DNA of 64,000 nt from Calycina herbarum. Taxonomy: Eukaryota; Ascomycota; Leotiomycetes; Helotiales; Pezizellaceae. Below the pieces are notes generated by a model. The model saw only the letters and a program-made list of their open reading frames with translations. It ran no database searches and had not been told where the DNA came from. The stretch is taken from positions 372,001-436,000 of the forward strand of contig LLEY01000027.1 of the NCBI GenBank assembly GCA_001414485.1, in the 5' to 3' direction. The position numbers and the translations under genes are program-made. This document shows, piece by piece, positions 1 through 12,287 of the stretch (the stretch's first letter is position 1; each line of letters starts with the position of its first letter).

Positions 1-19
1 GTTTCGATTCATGACTTAC

Positions 20-265
20 TCCATCTACGCCTTTGACGGCTTCATCGTGTCCGCCTGGAGTCTGAACATCCTTTACAATAGAAAAGGAAAGTTGATCGAC
101 ATATTTGCTGTGTGACTTCTTGATCTTGTCGGCTGATGAATCGTTGCGTACGGTGGCTTTTACATTGTAACCTCTTGAGAGAAGAGAGTTCAAAACTTCA
201 GCACCGATGAATCCAGAGGCGCCAGTAACAAGAATGGACTTTCCGACTCCTGAGTTTGATGCCAT
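20..265 (-). CDS. NAD(P)-dependent epimerase/dehydratase (extended SDR), first exon only
   Basis: First exon of a minus-strand gene that runs off the left edge. It starts at the ATG at 263-265 and reads 82 codons to a GTAAGT donor at 14-19. Residues 10-22 read ILVTGASGFIGAE, with the TGASGFIG glycine-rich Rossmann motif that binds NAD(P) in extended short-chain dehydrogenases. The following stretch (SRGYNVKATVRN) matches the second strand and the Arg typical of dihydroflavonol-reductase or Gre2-like aldehyde/ketone reductases. From family knowledge it should reduce a carbonyl substrate in the cytosol; the substrate cannot be told because the catalytic Tyr-x-x-x-Lys lies outside the window. 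The family is clear, the subfamily is not. Confidence 0.8.
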
Positions 266-3200
266 TACGATTTGCGAGGCTGAGATTGTTGGTGTGGATT
301 GTTGATAGATTTAAGTTAGAAGAGGAAAGAGATGACTTGTTGGAGGCTTATATCTAGATTGAGATATCACTGGTGAAGCTTTATTGTAGTGAAGTGTTTG
401 TACTTGATGATGGCGGGTGTTTGATGATGTCAAGAACTACTTGCAAAGACATACTCGTTGAATATATACTCATCTCCTTACGCCATTTGGGGGAAGAAAT
501 AATGGCAGTAGAATCTTGCAGAATCCCCTCTTCACCGAAGCAAATGGAGTTAGGTGTTGAGGACGCCACGGAATGGGGGAACGAATCGTCCGCACGATGA
601 ATAATCGGACTTGCATTTGTGAATGCAGTCAAGACATGACTTGGAGATGGTGCGATGAAGTTCATAGGGCTGAAGTTGAGCCGATCGGCGATGAAAAGAG
701 GGGTCGGAGATAGCATCGAATTTTCGGCGCCTACAAAAACTGCGGACATAGCTGTCGGGATCACAACTAAACATCTCCTCGGCCTCAAATTATCATTCGG
801 ATTGCCGTCTAGAATTATTGTCTTATTGTTAGAGTAAAGGAACAATTCGAGAAATTCTTTTTTCCGCTAACAGCGTCATCGCAAGTTGACAAGATAAGGT
901 TGATGAGCAACAGGACCATGATTGGTTGGAGAATGTATGCAATGCAGTGACTCCTCATCCTTGGGATTCCATCATCTGATAAGTGTTCTAGGCCTTTGTT
1001 TTATCATAATTGATATTATCGTCCAGCTGTATCCAGAGTGCTTAAAGCTTTCGACGCAGGCTCAATTGGGATTGGTGGTTTAGCTTTTGATATAGTAGAA
1101 CTTTCGGATTTTTTATACGGTTAGAGCATGTTTTGAGACTGAATCTTACTCGAGACAAACTTATACGACGCCTGAACGTTACTTACTTAGTATTCCAAGC
1201 AAGAAACGAAGAACTCCCTTGAAGCTGCTCGGCTTGTATCTTTGACCAAAGTCAGCGATAGCACAGATAACATTTATCATAAGCAAAAGCAGTCTCCATG
1301 CCGTCTCCGAATCGCTATTGCTAGAGCAGGAATAGTAGTTGTTTGTTACCAAATCAAACAGATTATTGCTCATGGCCTATAAGCTTTCCCCTAGTCGAGA
1401 AAGACAAATTTCAAACCAAAGCAAAAAAAAAGCAAGGATAGATTTGTTACCTTTTCGCAGAGAAGTGGCAGGTGTTCAATTATACCGACCCTATAGAAAA
1501 TTAGGAGAATCCCCGAGAACAGGTCTGCGGTGGCTACTGCAGACTCACAATTTATAAGAATATTGCTCCGTCTAATTAACACTTGACGTTGAAAGAAAGA
1601 AAAAGACGCAGTGAAAATGATAATAATTCAAAGAGATATCAAAGGTGATTTCTAGAAGAATTCGAGAAGCGAAACATATTAAATAGTAGAAAGCAGACTT
1701 TTTGTTGGATTGAAAGTAATTATTACCAGGCATTGGGGGCAAAAAAGCACACGAAGAAAAAAACTGTCAAAACACTTCTGTATCCCGCTGGGAATCGATT
1801 CTCTCCACTAGGGGTTATGTTCATGATATCATCAGAATCTAAGGATATAAGTTTGGCGGGGAATGAGCTGTGGCAAAGAAAAAAGAAGACTGGATCACCT
1901 CGCAGAGACGAAGACTGCTATAATATAATGAGTGACCTGACTCCAAAGCAGAAACACGGGAGTGAGGTACTGAATACATCCATCCAAGTCCAGACTCTAT
2001 ACCTCGAAAGTCTTCCGCCAGTCGGTTGGAGTTGGTGATGCCGTAAAGATGCCCCGTGCCCACAGCACATTAGCTCCCGACGCCCGCACACTCATGCAGG
2101 AACGGCATCCTCGAACCGTTGATCCCCCTGGATCGAAGACATGGACGTTTTGACAAGCGGTTTGTTTTGGCTCCGGGTAACACACACTGTAACGAGTTTC
2201 GGCATCGCGATGGAAACTCATCCGAACTCGAAGAAGAGAAGAGAAAGACAGAAAGTGGTTCGAGGGATCAAAGGCCAAAGTTGATCAAAAGTGGGCGAGA
2301 AACAATCCAGACTCCGGGCATGGCGTGGGTGAGAAGAGAAGCAGAAACCGGAGGGAAATTCATGAATTTCAGAACACGAGAAATAGGGCGGAACTTGTAA
2401 CAAATTGTCAAGGCGGGCACACTGAGTAATTTCCAGTCTTGCCGGGTTGAGAGTCCATAAGAGGGAAATGCTGGCACCATGAATTCCGTCCACGACCGAC
2501 CGGATAAAAATAGATTTCGAACTTGACCTTGAAAGTGGGTGATGGGATATTTATCGGACATGAAGCCTGAATTGGGGGGAGAAGCCTTCTCCGATGACCA
2601 ATCAGCATACGCTTGGGCAAAAGAGCGCGATTCGTCTGTCCAGCCCAGAAATTTGAACGTCTCCACGCGCCGAGACGCGTTCACAAAAGGGGCAAGTCAT
2701 CGCATGGCACGGTCGTTAGAGTAATGAATATCATTCCCAATTCCGCCATTTTACCAAATGTAGCTCGATTCTGCCCTGTGGAAAATACCAGTCCTCGACG
2801 ATCTATGGGGCAAGATTGTTGGGATGGTTGGTTGGGAAAGATCGGTTCGTATGGAAGCGTCTAAAATCTTCGAGATGAATGGTGACGCTGATAAGGAACA
2901 CGAGCTCATTTATATCGGAGCTTATATGATTGCAGGTGTCTTTGCCGGTTGGAATTTGCAAAAGCTAAACCTGGGAGACAGCGGGACGATAAGGTTACAA
3001 CCCGTCTCGTGAGATTTTTGCTGGCCATGGCCCAGAGAGGGAATATATTGACAAAAGAGGAAAAACATGTCACCAAAGCGTCACCGACTCAAGTGCTTGG
3101 AGTCGTGAGATGAAACATAATTAATGGTATAGGCCCTTCTTGGTCAGTATTTCTCCTGTCTTTGCACAAAAGCCGTTGGAAGCGTAAACAAAAGCACAAA

Positions 3201-5053
3201 TAATGAAGAAATATAAGCAGATGTGGTTGCACCAGAAACCCGATGGGCAAATAGAAAGTTGGCATTGGAGAAGCATGGAGATTGAATGATGACGATGGCC
3301 AACACACACTTGTCCCAATGTCAAGCAGCACTTGCCGCCCACGAGGATTCCCATCACACGACGAAGCTTGATTTGTCCTTCCGCGAATACAAAGCACGGA
3401 GGGTAATTTCAAGATCTTCCCCGGGGACTCTTGATTTCCGCATACGAGGTTCCAGGTTGTATTCCACAAGACCAAAGACTTCTGATTGGTGCCTTCCAAC
3501 AATATCAACAAGATGCGGCATGAGAAACCAACTTCCGCACGGATATTGACCACACCACCATTGAGTTCGAAAGAGGACCTAGCCTGTTCCTGGATGGTTC
3601 TCAAGATTGAAAAAAAGATTGACGACGGCCAAGACTGGCCCCAGAGCCGCTTGCCATTTCCCCTGTGTAAGCCTGGAGCCGCGATGGATCTCTCGCGAAG
3701 CGAACCAAGGAGAGGGGAGAAGGATCGAGATTACTCTTCGTAAGGCGCGCGATAAGTGATAAGATAGGCATGGGAAAGTATTTTGTGAATTTATTTTGGT
3801 GCATGACAGCAGTGGAAGGTTACTCGCGGAAGGATATTTTGGTACACTGCGATAGAGAGAGAGACTCTCACGAGAGAGATGCGGAAGACATGATGATATC
3901 GGTTCCCAGCAGAAAGGTCACGGCAGAGGGCATTTCACAATACCGGCTTTGCATCTCCGGAGTCTAGAGTACGAAAATCCAATGCAATCCAACGAAGATC
4001 TCCCGTGGAAATGCCATGCCACGGGCCTCAACTTCTCGACCATGTCGGTGAAGCTGGACCCAGGTCTTTTTCAGCGAGACGGGCGAACAACTTGCAGGCC
4101 ATTGAGACATCGATCTTGGACGTTACAGGGCCTGGAAAGGTCTGGCGGGACGCCGTGAAATGGGCACCGCAGAGCAACGCCAACGCACCCAGAACGGAAC
4201 GAAGAAGTGGAAGGGAAGAAACTTGCCGTATATGACCCATTTTGCGGGGACTGCTCGTGCCTGCGTTGCAAAGATGCTGTAACTGCACGGCAGCGTTGGA
4301 TTTGAATGCTGACATTGGCAGGCCTGAGGTGTTGATGGGGGGATAGAGTAATTAGTCAAGATAGGGGGTACGAGAGGACGAAAGAGAGGGAAGAAATCGC
4401 GTAGAATCTGGGTGTTTGTTAGCCATTGTTATTTACGCATTTGATATGCATATTTTAGATAGATAGGTATATTTTAGATATAGCTTTTGATACGAAAAAC
4501 CCCGTAAGTCACTGAGCAGCTGGACCAAATCCCGGTGGCGAGAGAGGATCCTCAAAACCTTCAAGCCTGAAGAGGCAATATTCAGAGGCTGAAGCAAGAC
4601 CTGGATGCTGTACTCGTAAATGGCCGTAGAAAGGCCTAAAGTGCAGAGCCATTCCATACGGAGGAAAGAGTGCAAGTAATCGCCTTGAGTGGTCACTGGT
4701 CACTGGTCACTCGGCGTGGCCAACTCGCAGCCCCTATTTTCCCCTGCTCACTGGGCTGGCTTGGGCTTGCAGTACGACCTGCAGGTCCCAGGCCAGGCTC
4801 TCGACGAACCAGTCCAAGGCCGTTGCGCACCTCGCAGCGCAGTGCCGCATCCATGTTGAAATCTGGGAAATCTCCCCCAGCACCAGCCGTCAAGCACCAG
4901 CCGTCAAGCAGAGATGGCCGCGAAATGAACAGCCCCACCCACAAATCAATCAAATGAGAATAAACACGCGCTACCCGCTTTGGGCGGTGCCAAGCACTTA
5001 GCCTGTCGGCTCGCTTCGACATACCCCTGTTCTCCCCCCTGATCAGTCACGCT
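266..5053. other. Gene-free stretch, no supported feature
   Basis: About 4.8 kb between the SDR exon and the wall-protein promoter. Open frames here are short (up to about 170 codons), overlap each other on both strands and show neither splice-linked continuation nor a recognisable domain. I see no tRNA, no terminal repeats and no tandem array. The first few hundred bases left of 500 presumably hold the promoter of the truncated SDR gene. Confidence 0.5.
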
Positions 5054-5234
5054 GTATATATTCCCACTTCTCCCAGCAAGTCCAACTCTTTCCTCCTCAC
5101 CCTCATTCTCACATCCGCAAGACACTTTGTCTATTACATTCGTTTTTCAAACAACCCACCCTCTTCAACCTCTACCAACTTTATAATCCTCCCGCTCTTA
5201 ATTACTTTTTAAGTAAATAATTCCAACCGTCAAA
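5054..5234 (+). promoter_or_regulatory. TATA-like box and pyrimidine-rich leader of the wall-protein gene
   Basis: A TATATAT-type box at 5054-5062 lies about 175 bp before the ATG at 5235. It is followed by a long C/T-rich, CTTTCC- and CTCACC-containing leader that ends in CAAAATG. A CT-rich tract downstream of a TATA box is the usual look of a strongly expressed gene in filamentous fungi. No mapped transcription start supports this; it is read from composition only. Confidence 0.45.
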
Positions 5235-5883
5235 ATGCAATACTCCGTCGCCGCCGTCATTGCTCTCGCAGCCTCCACCGCCGCCGCAGGCTACACCAAC
5301 GGAACCGGTGTTGTTTACACCACCGAGGTCCACACTGCCTACACCACCGTCTGCCCAGCTTCCACTGAGTTGACCTTCAACGGTGTCACCTACACTGCCA
5401 CTGCCGTAAGTAGTTCCCGATCTTGGGGTTGGCGAAGACGCGAGGAGTTCACCTTCACGCATTCCAATGGCCTCGAGATCGATCTATTTGGATATCAAAG
5501 ACACCCAGCTAACAATCTCTCTAGAGCACCACCTTGACCATCACCAACTGCCCATGCACAGTCGTCAAGCCAGTTACCACCTCAAGCGTAGTGTACTGCA
5601 ACACCTGGTAGCCCCTCAACTGTTCCAAGACAGTTTAAAGACAAATATACTGACTTTTCTTAATAGTGCCCCATCCGCTGCCCCAGTTTACCCCAACGGA
5701 ACCACCCCAGCTGTCACCACCCCAGCTGCCGGTAAGCCAACCACCGCTGTCGGTACCACCTCAGCAAAGGCCTCCGCAACTGCCACCCCATCCACCATCA
5801 GCGCCTCAAGCGGCAACAAGGCCTTCGCCCTCTCCGGCGCATCCCTTGCCGGTCTCCTTGGTCTCGCTGCTTACGTTTTGTAA
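5235..5883 (+). CDS. GPI-anchored Thr/Ser-rich cell-wall protein, Ccg-6-like
   Basis: Three exons, 5235-5405, 5525-5607 and 5667-5883, give 156 aa; introns begin GTAAGT and GTAGCC and end TAG. Residues 1-19 are a signal peptide (MQYSVAAVIALAASTAAAG). The middle has repeated YTT and TTV motifs with Cys residues in CPAST, NCPCTV and YCNTC contexts, and two N-glycosylation sites (NGT). The second half is Thr/Ser/Ala/Pro-rich. The C-terminus is a hydrophobic tail (AFALSGASLAGLLGLAAYVL) after Ser/Gly/Asn residues, the standard GPI-attachment layout. From memory it resembles the small clock-controlled protein 6 (ccg-6) family of Neurospora and relatives. The expected role is as a structural protein of the outer wall. 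The ccg-6 match is a recollection; secretion and GPI anchoring are well supported by sequence. Confidence 0.8.
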
Positions 5884-7283
5884 GCGGTCTACTTCTGTTC
5901 GCCAATCCGATAAATCACGAAATATACGAATCTCATCTTGACATTTCGACAATTTCATGATGGAAGGAAAGCGGTCGGAGTGGATGTGATGGTGCTGGAA
6001 CTTGTGGGCTTTAATATATGGTGTTCTGCATTGCTCTATGGAGTTTAATTATTTACGACGACGGCCACGCATGCAGGTCGAATACTTTTCTTGTAATTGC
6101 TTGAGTGGTCGAGAGTGTTGCCAATACGTTGGTATTCACGAGGATCCAATCATACCCCCCCAGAGTGTTCGGTCTTTTCAGGTGTCGCGAGGCGAGGTCC
6201 TGGTGTTATGTTTATTAATGGTTGGGCTGAGATCTTCGGAAGGAAGCTCCAAATCTGGTCAAATTTACAACAGAAACATCATCTGGTTCCACCTGAATCT
6301 TTTCTTTCCTCTGGACAAATCTCTTTTTCGATTCGTGCTAATAGATTATAATAATGATTGATGGCTGGGTGTGTTTATTGGTCTGGCAAGGAGAAAAAAA
6401 GTTTTCAATCAGCTTTTTAGATTACAGTGCTTTACGCCTGTCAATTCAAATGTTCCCAACAATCTTTGTATCTTAGTATTGGAATCAAATGAAGAGAGAC
6501 AGAAAGCATTGCTCGGAGACCAAGTTTTGGCCCAGCACCCTCTAAGAACTTGATCTGTATTGCTTTTTTGGGTGAATGCGAGACCTTGTGAACCAGTTTT
6601 TATTTCTTGTGCGACAGATCTCCCGTCCATAATTATAATTGTGTTACACATTTCTTTCCCAACCGCCAACAAATCTTAATGTGTTAGACTTGTTTGACCT
6701 CAATGCCTTCCTGATCAGGATTCGTCGAAGGTCGACGGATGAATTGGTGGATGGGAGGATGAATGGATTCTGATGCCTCCTCACTCCTGCAGTCCACATC
6801 CTCTCACTCCCAATCGGTTGAATCTGGTTTAATTGTTTCAATTCTTGCTAAGAAATTTCTAAACCCTTCTCACTGTTTTATTACTCCATTCTCAACTTGC
6901 AAGCCCCCCTCTGGAAAGCGAAGCAAACAACAAGTCATGTTCATTGAAAAAAAAAGTTACGGGTGAGGTTGAAAAACTCTCCGTCCCACAATGGTCGTCA
7001 TATCAATATCTCTGCGTGGTTGCCTCGCGTTTTAGGGTACGTATCACCAAAAGCCATCTCCTTCCTTCCTTCTCGTGCGCCAAAGTCCCCATCATCAAAT
7101 TTCAGAAGGGTGTACAGGGGAGTGAGTGTTGCCTGACCCCAAAGAAGCAAAGAAGTAGGTGCTTCAGCAAGCCCGTCTTCTTCCGGACGCGCACACACCC
7201 AATTTTTTTGGGTCTGTTTTTAGATATTGGTATCACGATCCACGTATCTAATTTGCGAGATTGGCTTGGAATGGAATGGAAAT

Positions 7284-7318
7284 TTCTTCTTCTTCTTCTT
7301 CTTCTTCTTCTTCTTCTT
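7284..7318 (+). repeat. (TTC)n microsatellite
   Basis: Nearly twelve perfect TTC units in a row. It creates spurious poly-Phe, poly-Ser, poly-Lys and poly-Glu reading frames on both strands, which should not be called as genes. Confidence 0.95.
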
Positions 7319-9642
7319 GTTGGACGGGGGGAGATTTTGTTCTGGATTTGTGCGATATAATGGATATATATGGGAGGTGAGGGAGGGAGATGGATCTCGT
7401 GACCCGCCCGACCTTGTTGAAAAAAGAAAAACAAACAACCACGAGAAAACAAAACAAAACAAGACTCACATCAGGGACAACCCGGAGTGAAGGAAAAGGT
7501 GGGCGACGACAAACACCCACAAAATTGGAAATGAGTTGTTCCCTTTTAGCCGGGGCCCGTTGAGCTTGATATTTTGGTGGCGGGGGACTAATGCAGGGGA
7601 CCCGACCTTTTTGCTCAATCCTTGTCGTGGGTAATTTCGGCTCGAGAGATTGCAGATGGTGGCTGTCAGCCAGCCTGTCTTTTGCTTTCCGAGAAAGAAT
7701 TGCTTCTTGGGGTTTAGACTGAGATGTGATGGGAATGATGGGTCTTGATTGGAAGGTTTGGATGATGGTGGGTGGGATTGGGTTTAAGGGTGGGATGAGC
7801 GTGTCGCTGGTGGGTGATTGGTTTTTTTTTTCTTCGTGTGAAGGTTTGGGAGGGGGGATACGAGGTGACTGTTTTCTTTGATTGATTGATTGAGTTTATG
7901 TTGATCTCTCTCCTGGGGGGTTTTTTTTGGTGACGAGCTTGGTTGATTTGTTGACCTTGGAAAGTGGTGGCGGTGGTGATGAGGTTTTCTTCTTCAGGGC
8001 TTGAAGCATTTCCCCGAGAAGCCGAGGTCTTGTGCATAAAATCATGTGATGAAGATCGCAAATATTCTTGGTTTTTTGGAGGGGCTTTGAAGGAATGATA
8101 TCATGAGCATCATCATTGAAAAGATCCAAGATGTAGTGATGATGAAGTGACGTTGAAAAGTGGTCGCTACCAGGAAAAGTGACTGAGGTCTGCCGTGGAA
8201 TGTGATTTACGAATAGACTCTCTCAGATCAAATTTCCGGCTTTTTTCCCCGATAGGAAATGATTAAAAGGAAAATTGAGAGCTCTTCAAAGTAGGATCTT
8301 AATATGAGAGCCGTATGATTGTTTAACCTGACAAATAAAGAACCACATTTTCGCGTTCTTGATCGACTCTTCCACACCGAGTATTGCTTCTAAAACAAAA
8401 AGCAAGAACAACTTCTTGGAAAGAACCTGAATCTGCAACCATGCCAACATTTATCCATTTTCTTGAATGGAATTCCCTGGTAATATAGTCTCTAATTTTC
8501 CATCAAGGATCTCGAAACTTGGGCTTTCTCAAACCATACGTACTTTGATCTCTGTATAAGTACGGCTTTTCAGATCAATTGATTTTTTTCATTGGATAAG
8601 TTTTACGTATCGAAGAAGCCGATATTATCTACTTTTTGTCTTGTGCCCGAAATTTAATCCGACGAGCTTTATCACCTCCTCAGACTTGCGGGAGAAAACC
8701 TCTAAGAGGCTACGGAAATAAACCAATACATCTTGAGCCTAGAGTTGGCTTTCTTTCCCACTGCGTTTTTCGATTTTTTTTACTATGCAGGTAGTATATT
8801 TTTAAATCGTAGATAGTTAACAACGGTTTTAGATTTTTGGCTTCCTGTTTTGAAACTGCCAAAGTTTAAGAGAGCACTTTTTACAACCCATTGTTCTCGT
8901 CGAAGATTGAATTGCACTTGGCTGAAATAAAAACTATGATGCAACATATTCTTTGAATGAGGAAACCAGATTAATGTTATTCAAGGGTTTGATTCTATCA
9001 TCTAGCAAGAATAAACAAGACATTACGCTGTAATAATGCTTGGAGGTATATATCTCCCAGTGTGAGCGATATTCAAAGGACTTTAAACCAATTTTGCTTT
9101 TCAGAGACAAAATGATATAATAATATGTTAAAGGGTTGAACCTAAAGCTTGCTATTATTTGGTTGGTTTTGCATTATTATCTACTTTGTTTGATCTTTAG
9201 CTTTGGAAGTTTGAAAAGGGAATAGTAAATGAATGAAATTTCCACCTGAGATTAATTTCCTAAAACAAATATCCAACACAAGGATTTGCTGATCTCTTTA
9301 TCACCTCCTCTGTAGGTGTCCCGCCACGTCATTCCCTAGAGCGTGTAAAGTAGTTAATCTGCTTCCTTACGAAAATGTTCTATTTAGTTTCGCACAGTAC
9401 GAGCGTATGACGAGAGAGACTTTTCATAACCTAGGTATATATGTTAAAACGCGAACTCCATTTCTAAACAATCCTAGATTGTCTTTCTAGAAAGGGACGC
9501 GCTGAATCAGGGGCCTCGTCAAACGTGAGCTTACACCTTGGCCTGACGCCTACGGAGAAGGAAATATACTATAAGAGTGTGAATCTAGTAAGTTAGCAAC
9601 CTCGCTCAATGATAGAATTAATCAAATTGATGAGAGGAAACT

Positions 9643-9894
9643 TTGCAAGCAGACTTACAAGCAGAGATAAGAAGTTCACTCCTAAAATATCGTGTTTCTA
9701 TTGAGAAACACCCATTAGGGGTCATTGGACCTTTGGATGATAGGTTAAGTGAAGCGGGAATTTTGAGAAGGACTTCTGGTACTTATGTCCTGGCGAAGAA
9801 TAAGAGCGGGAAAAGAAATGTAACCCCCCGTCCCCTCTCGTTGTCTGAAACTGATAGAATAACCCAAATTATTAACTGGTATACTCTGGGATAA
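9643..9894 (+). other. Possible coding relic, 83 codons, no ATG
   Basis: An open frame with protein-like composition (charged residues, few low-complexity runs, e.g. LSEAGILRRTSGTYVLAKNK) that begins with TTG and has no upstream ATG or obvious splice acceptor. It sits at the right edge of an AT-rich ORF-poor block. It may be the surviving piece of a decayed gene or chance; no domain is recognised. Confidence 0.15.
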
Positions 9895-10227
9895 CCGGGG
9901 CTGATTGTTCCAGAAGTCTCGCTTGATACCTTCAAGTATTCTAACAGTTTTCGACAACATTTTGAATTATCCGAAAGAATTGAGACAACGACAGCTATCT
10001 ACTGCCGCGAAGTATGCCGAGTCAAATGGAAGGTAGTCGAAGGTCGTTCATTTAGTTGCAGTAGAAGTCCATGGGGTTCTCGCTTATTTGATATTGTACA
10101 AGATTTCATTTTCTGTCTTGATACGAGCATTGTAAAGCTCTTCCCTGCTAGAACCTCTTATTGACCTTGAGGTCCAGAGTTCTCGCCATCGGAACAACAG
10201 CCTTACCCATAGCCCCCCAATCCCCGC

Positions 10228-11247
10228 TCACTCCATATCCATATCTTCCTCTTGCTTTATCATCTTTTCGCCTTCATCAGCACCATTTTGAGAGACGTAC
10301 TCGGCAGCAAAAGCAGCCTCCTCCTCCCCATCCTCCCCATTCTCAAACTTGACAACTTTCCCACTGCCCCGTCGACCCACCTCACGCTGATCCGCCTTCC
10401 TCTTCTCGGAGCTAGCTGTCTTCTTCCCAACCTTCTTCTCTAAATTCTTCTCAATCGTATCCATCGTTGACCTCTCGCTAGCACTCAGACTCTTCTTCTT
10501 CTTCTCCTCGTCAACATACTTTCTGAATCGTCGGAACTTCTCAATCTCTTCTCGCTTGTATTGTTCGTCCATATCTTCCTGGGCAAGCTGACTGAGCGAC
10601 TTCATAGCTTCTGGTGAGAGAACCCGGGACATGTCGCCACTCTGCTCCCCAAGTTAGTTTAGAAGTTTAGGGAATTGTGCGAAATCGCGTCAGGCAATTG
10701 AAGGTATTTTGCGAGAAGGTCTAGGTGAATCAGGAAACAAGGTTCCTAATTCTCCAAATTCTCTTCGAACGCACAAGACTTCTTTAAAGGAAGAGCTCCA
10801 GGGACGTACCGTGTCGTGCGCCCATAGACAACTAACACCAGTACCAAGTCCGCAAGTATGTTCTTCACTCTCCATGAACTTCCCAGATCGACAATCCTCG
10901 CTCATACGACCACGCTCACCCAGTTCCAAAAACCTCATATCGGCACTCGATAAAACCCGGGTTGCGAAGTTGTACTCCTCCGTGTGCATCTCTGGACAAC
11001 TGATTGGGGCGCCGCTCTCTTTCCTCATAACAACGTTGTCACCGACGGATGCGTACAGTTCGTCGAAGTCGTCGTCGAAATAGTCTGGACAACCGCGTGC
11101 GTCGAGGATGATATGGCGATGAGCGGCATAAGGGCAGGGTTGAGTATCTTCTTGTTTCCACGTATGCTTGATGTGGGAATGGCAGAAGTAGTATCGGGTG
11201 AGTGTGCAGTCGCACTCCGCGTACTCTAAGTAGGCGGTGATGCACAT
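10228..11247 (-). CDS. Two-exon fungal protein: Cys-rich N-terminus, acidic/basic coiled-coil C-terminus
   Basis: Two minus-strand frames join into one 283-aa protein. Exon 1 is 10810-11247, starting MCITAYLEYAECDC, and ends in phase 0 at a GTACGT donor. Exon 2 is 10228-10641 and begins SGDMSRVLSPEAM in phase 0. The intron (10642-10809) has an ACTAAC branch site 14 nt before a CAG acceptor, which is strong support for splicing rather than two genes. Residues 1-146 carry about ten Cys and several His (CDCTLTRYYFCHSH, a possible metal or disulphide module) of the type seen in unnamed fungal proteins that begin MCIT. Residues 150-230 are Lys/Glu-rich and likely helical or coiled coil; the tail is very acidic (EEDMDME). 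Function unknown. An upstream in-frame CTG extension exists but the ATG at 11247 is preferred. Confidence 0.65.
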
Positions 11248-12287
11248 CTTCGCGACCGTGGTGGCTTTGGGGAGATGGCGAGGAGATGGGTTGGATGACT
11301 CCAAGGTGGAAGAAACTCCGGGATGGTAGGCGGATGGCGTTGGAGACTGGGATGCGAAGGTTGAAAGTCCGCATTGGTGTTCGAGAAGTGAATCGTGGAA
11401 AACGCGGTTGCCTCGAGACTCTCTTCACTTCATCTTCACGCAACCCGCAAGCAAATAAGCGAAGAGTTGACAAGTGAAACCTTTTCCAAACGAATTGATA
11501 TTGACTTGGTCAACCCAATTACTATGGGTTATCGCCATCCAGATTGCCTCGGAACAATGAAAGTGTTCGTGTCAGTAGTCTGTCATATTGATTTTGATAC
11601 TTTTCGTCAAACAAATATCTCCTAAAACAATGGAACTAAAACCTCTAGCAGAATAACCTTTAATGGTATACGTAGAACGACACCTTGAAATCTTAAATAT
11701 ATATAAATAACTCACTAGCGTACATTTCTAGGACAGTTATAAGGAAACTTAAACGCGCATTTGAACTTTCTATAGAAGATGGGAGCAATATCGGAAAGCC
11801 ATGGGCCGATACTCCGACCAACGCCGCTACTTCTTCCCCAAACGTGATGCCTGACTTACTTAAAGATTATCATAAATATTGGGGCCAAAAAAAGTTGCAG
11901 ATAAACTCTCAATTGACCAGTAGGTCACACAAATGTTGGGGGCCAAATTTTTCGTGAGTAAGCCAAAGAATCATCGAGTAAGCTGCCACCAGGAAAACGC
12001 GACTGTAGTCTCGAGATATCTTTCCCACCTACAACTGTCATGATGCTTCAAATGCGACCCTGAAGTATGCTTTTTATTATCCGCCGTCTAAGGAAGGATC
12101 TTGGAGAGAGAGGTTATACCAGTAAAGAGACTCTGTTGTTCAAGAAAATTGAATCTGAAGATCTTCCTCGTGTTTACAAGAATACTCCTTCTATTTGACT
12201 TTAAAGGGTATCAAATAATTCATTATAAAACGCTAAATCAAATATAAAAAGTATACAAAGAAGTTATCCAAAAGGTCAAAGGGTTTC
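11248..12287. other. Intergenic, nothing recognised
   Basis: About 1 kb between the Cys-rich gene's 5' end and the 3' end of the ferric reductase gene. AT-rich from 11600 onward. It should contain the promoter of the former and the 3' UTR of the latter; no repeats or RNA genes seen. Confidence 0.5.

Larger units (their letters stand above)
5884..10227. other. Gene-free stretch with microsatellite and AT-rich ORF-poor core
   Basis: About 4.3 kb with no convincing gene. It contains a (TTC)n microsatellite (7284-7318) and, from about 8130 to 9640, an AT-rich section with no open frame of 60 codons on either strand. The 15-bp string CTTTATCACCTCCTC occurs twice (about 8669 and 9297). An open stretch at 9643-9894 could be a coding relic but has no ATG and no recognisable family. 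Confidence 0.5.

Noticed and set aside
381..845. 154-codon minus-strand frame right of the SDR exon
   Set aside because: No domain, overlapped by other frames on both strands, lies in the SDR promoter region.
7220..7520. Overlapping poly-Phe, poly-Lys and poly-Glu frames
   Set aside because: Direct products of the TTC microsatellite.
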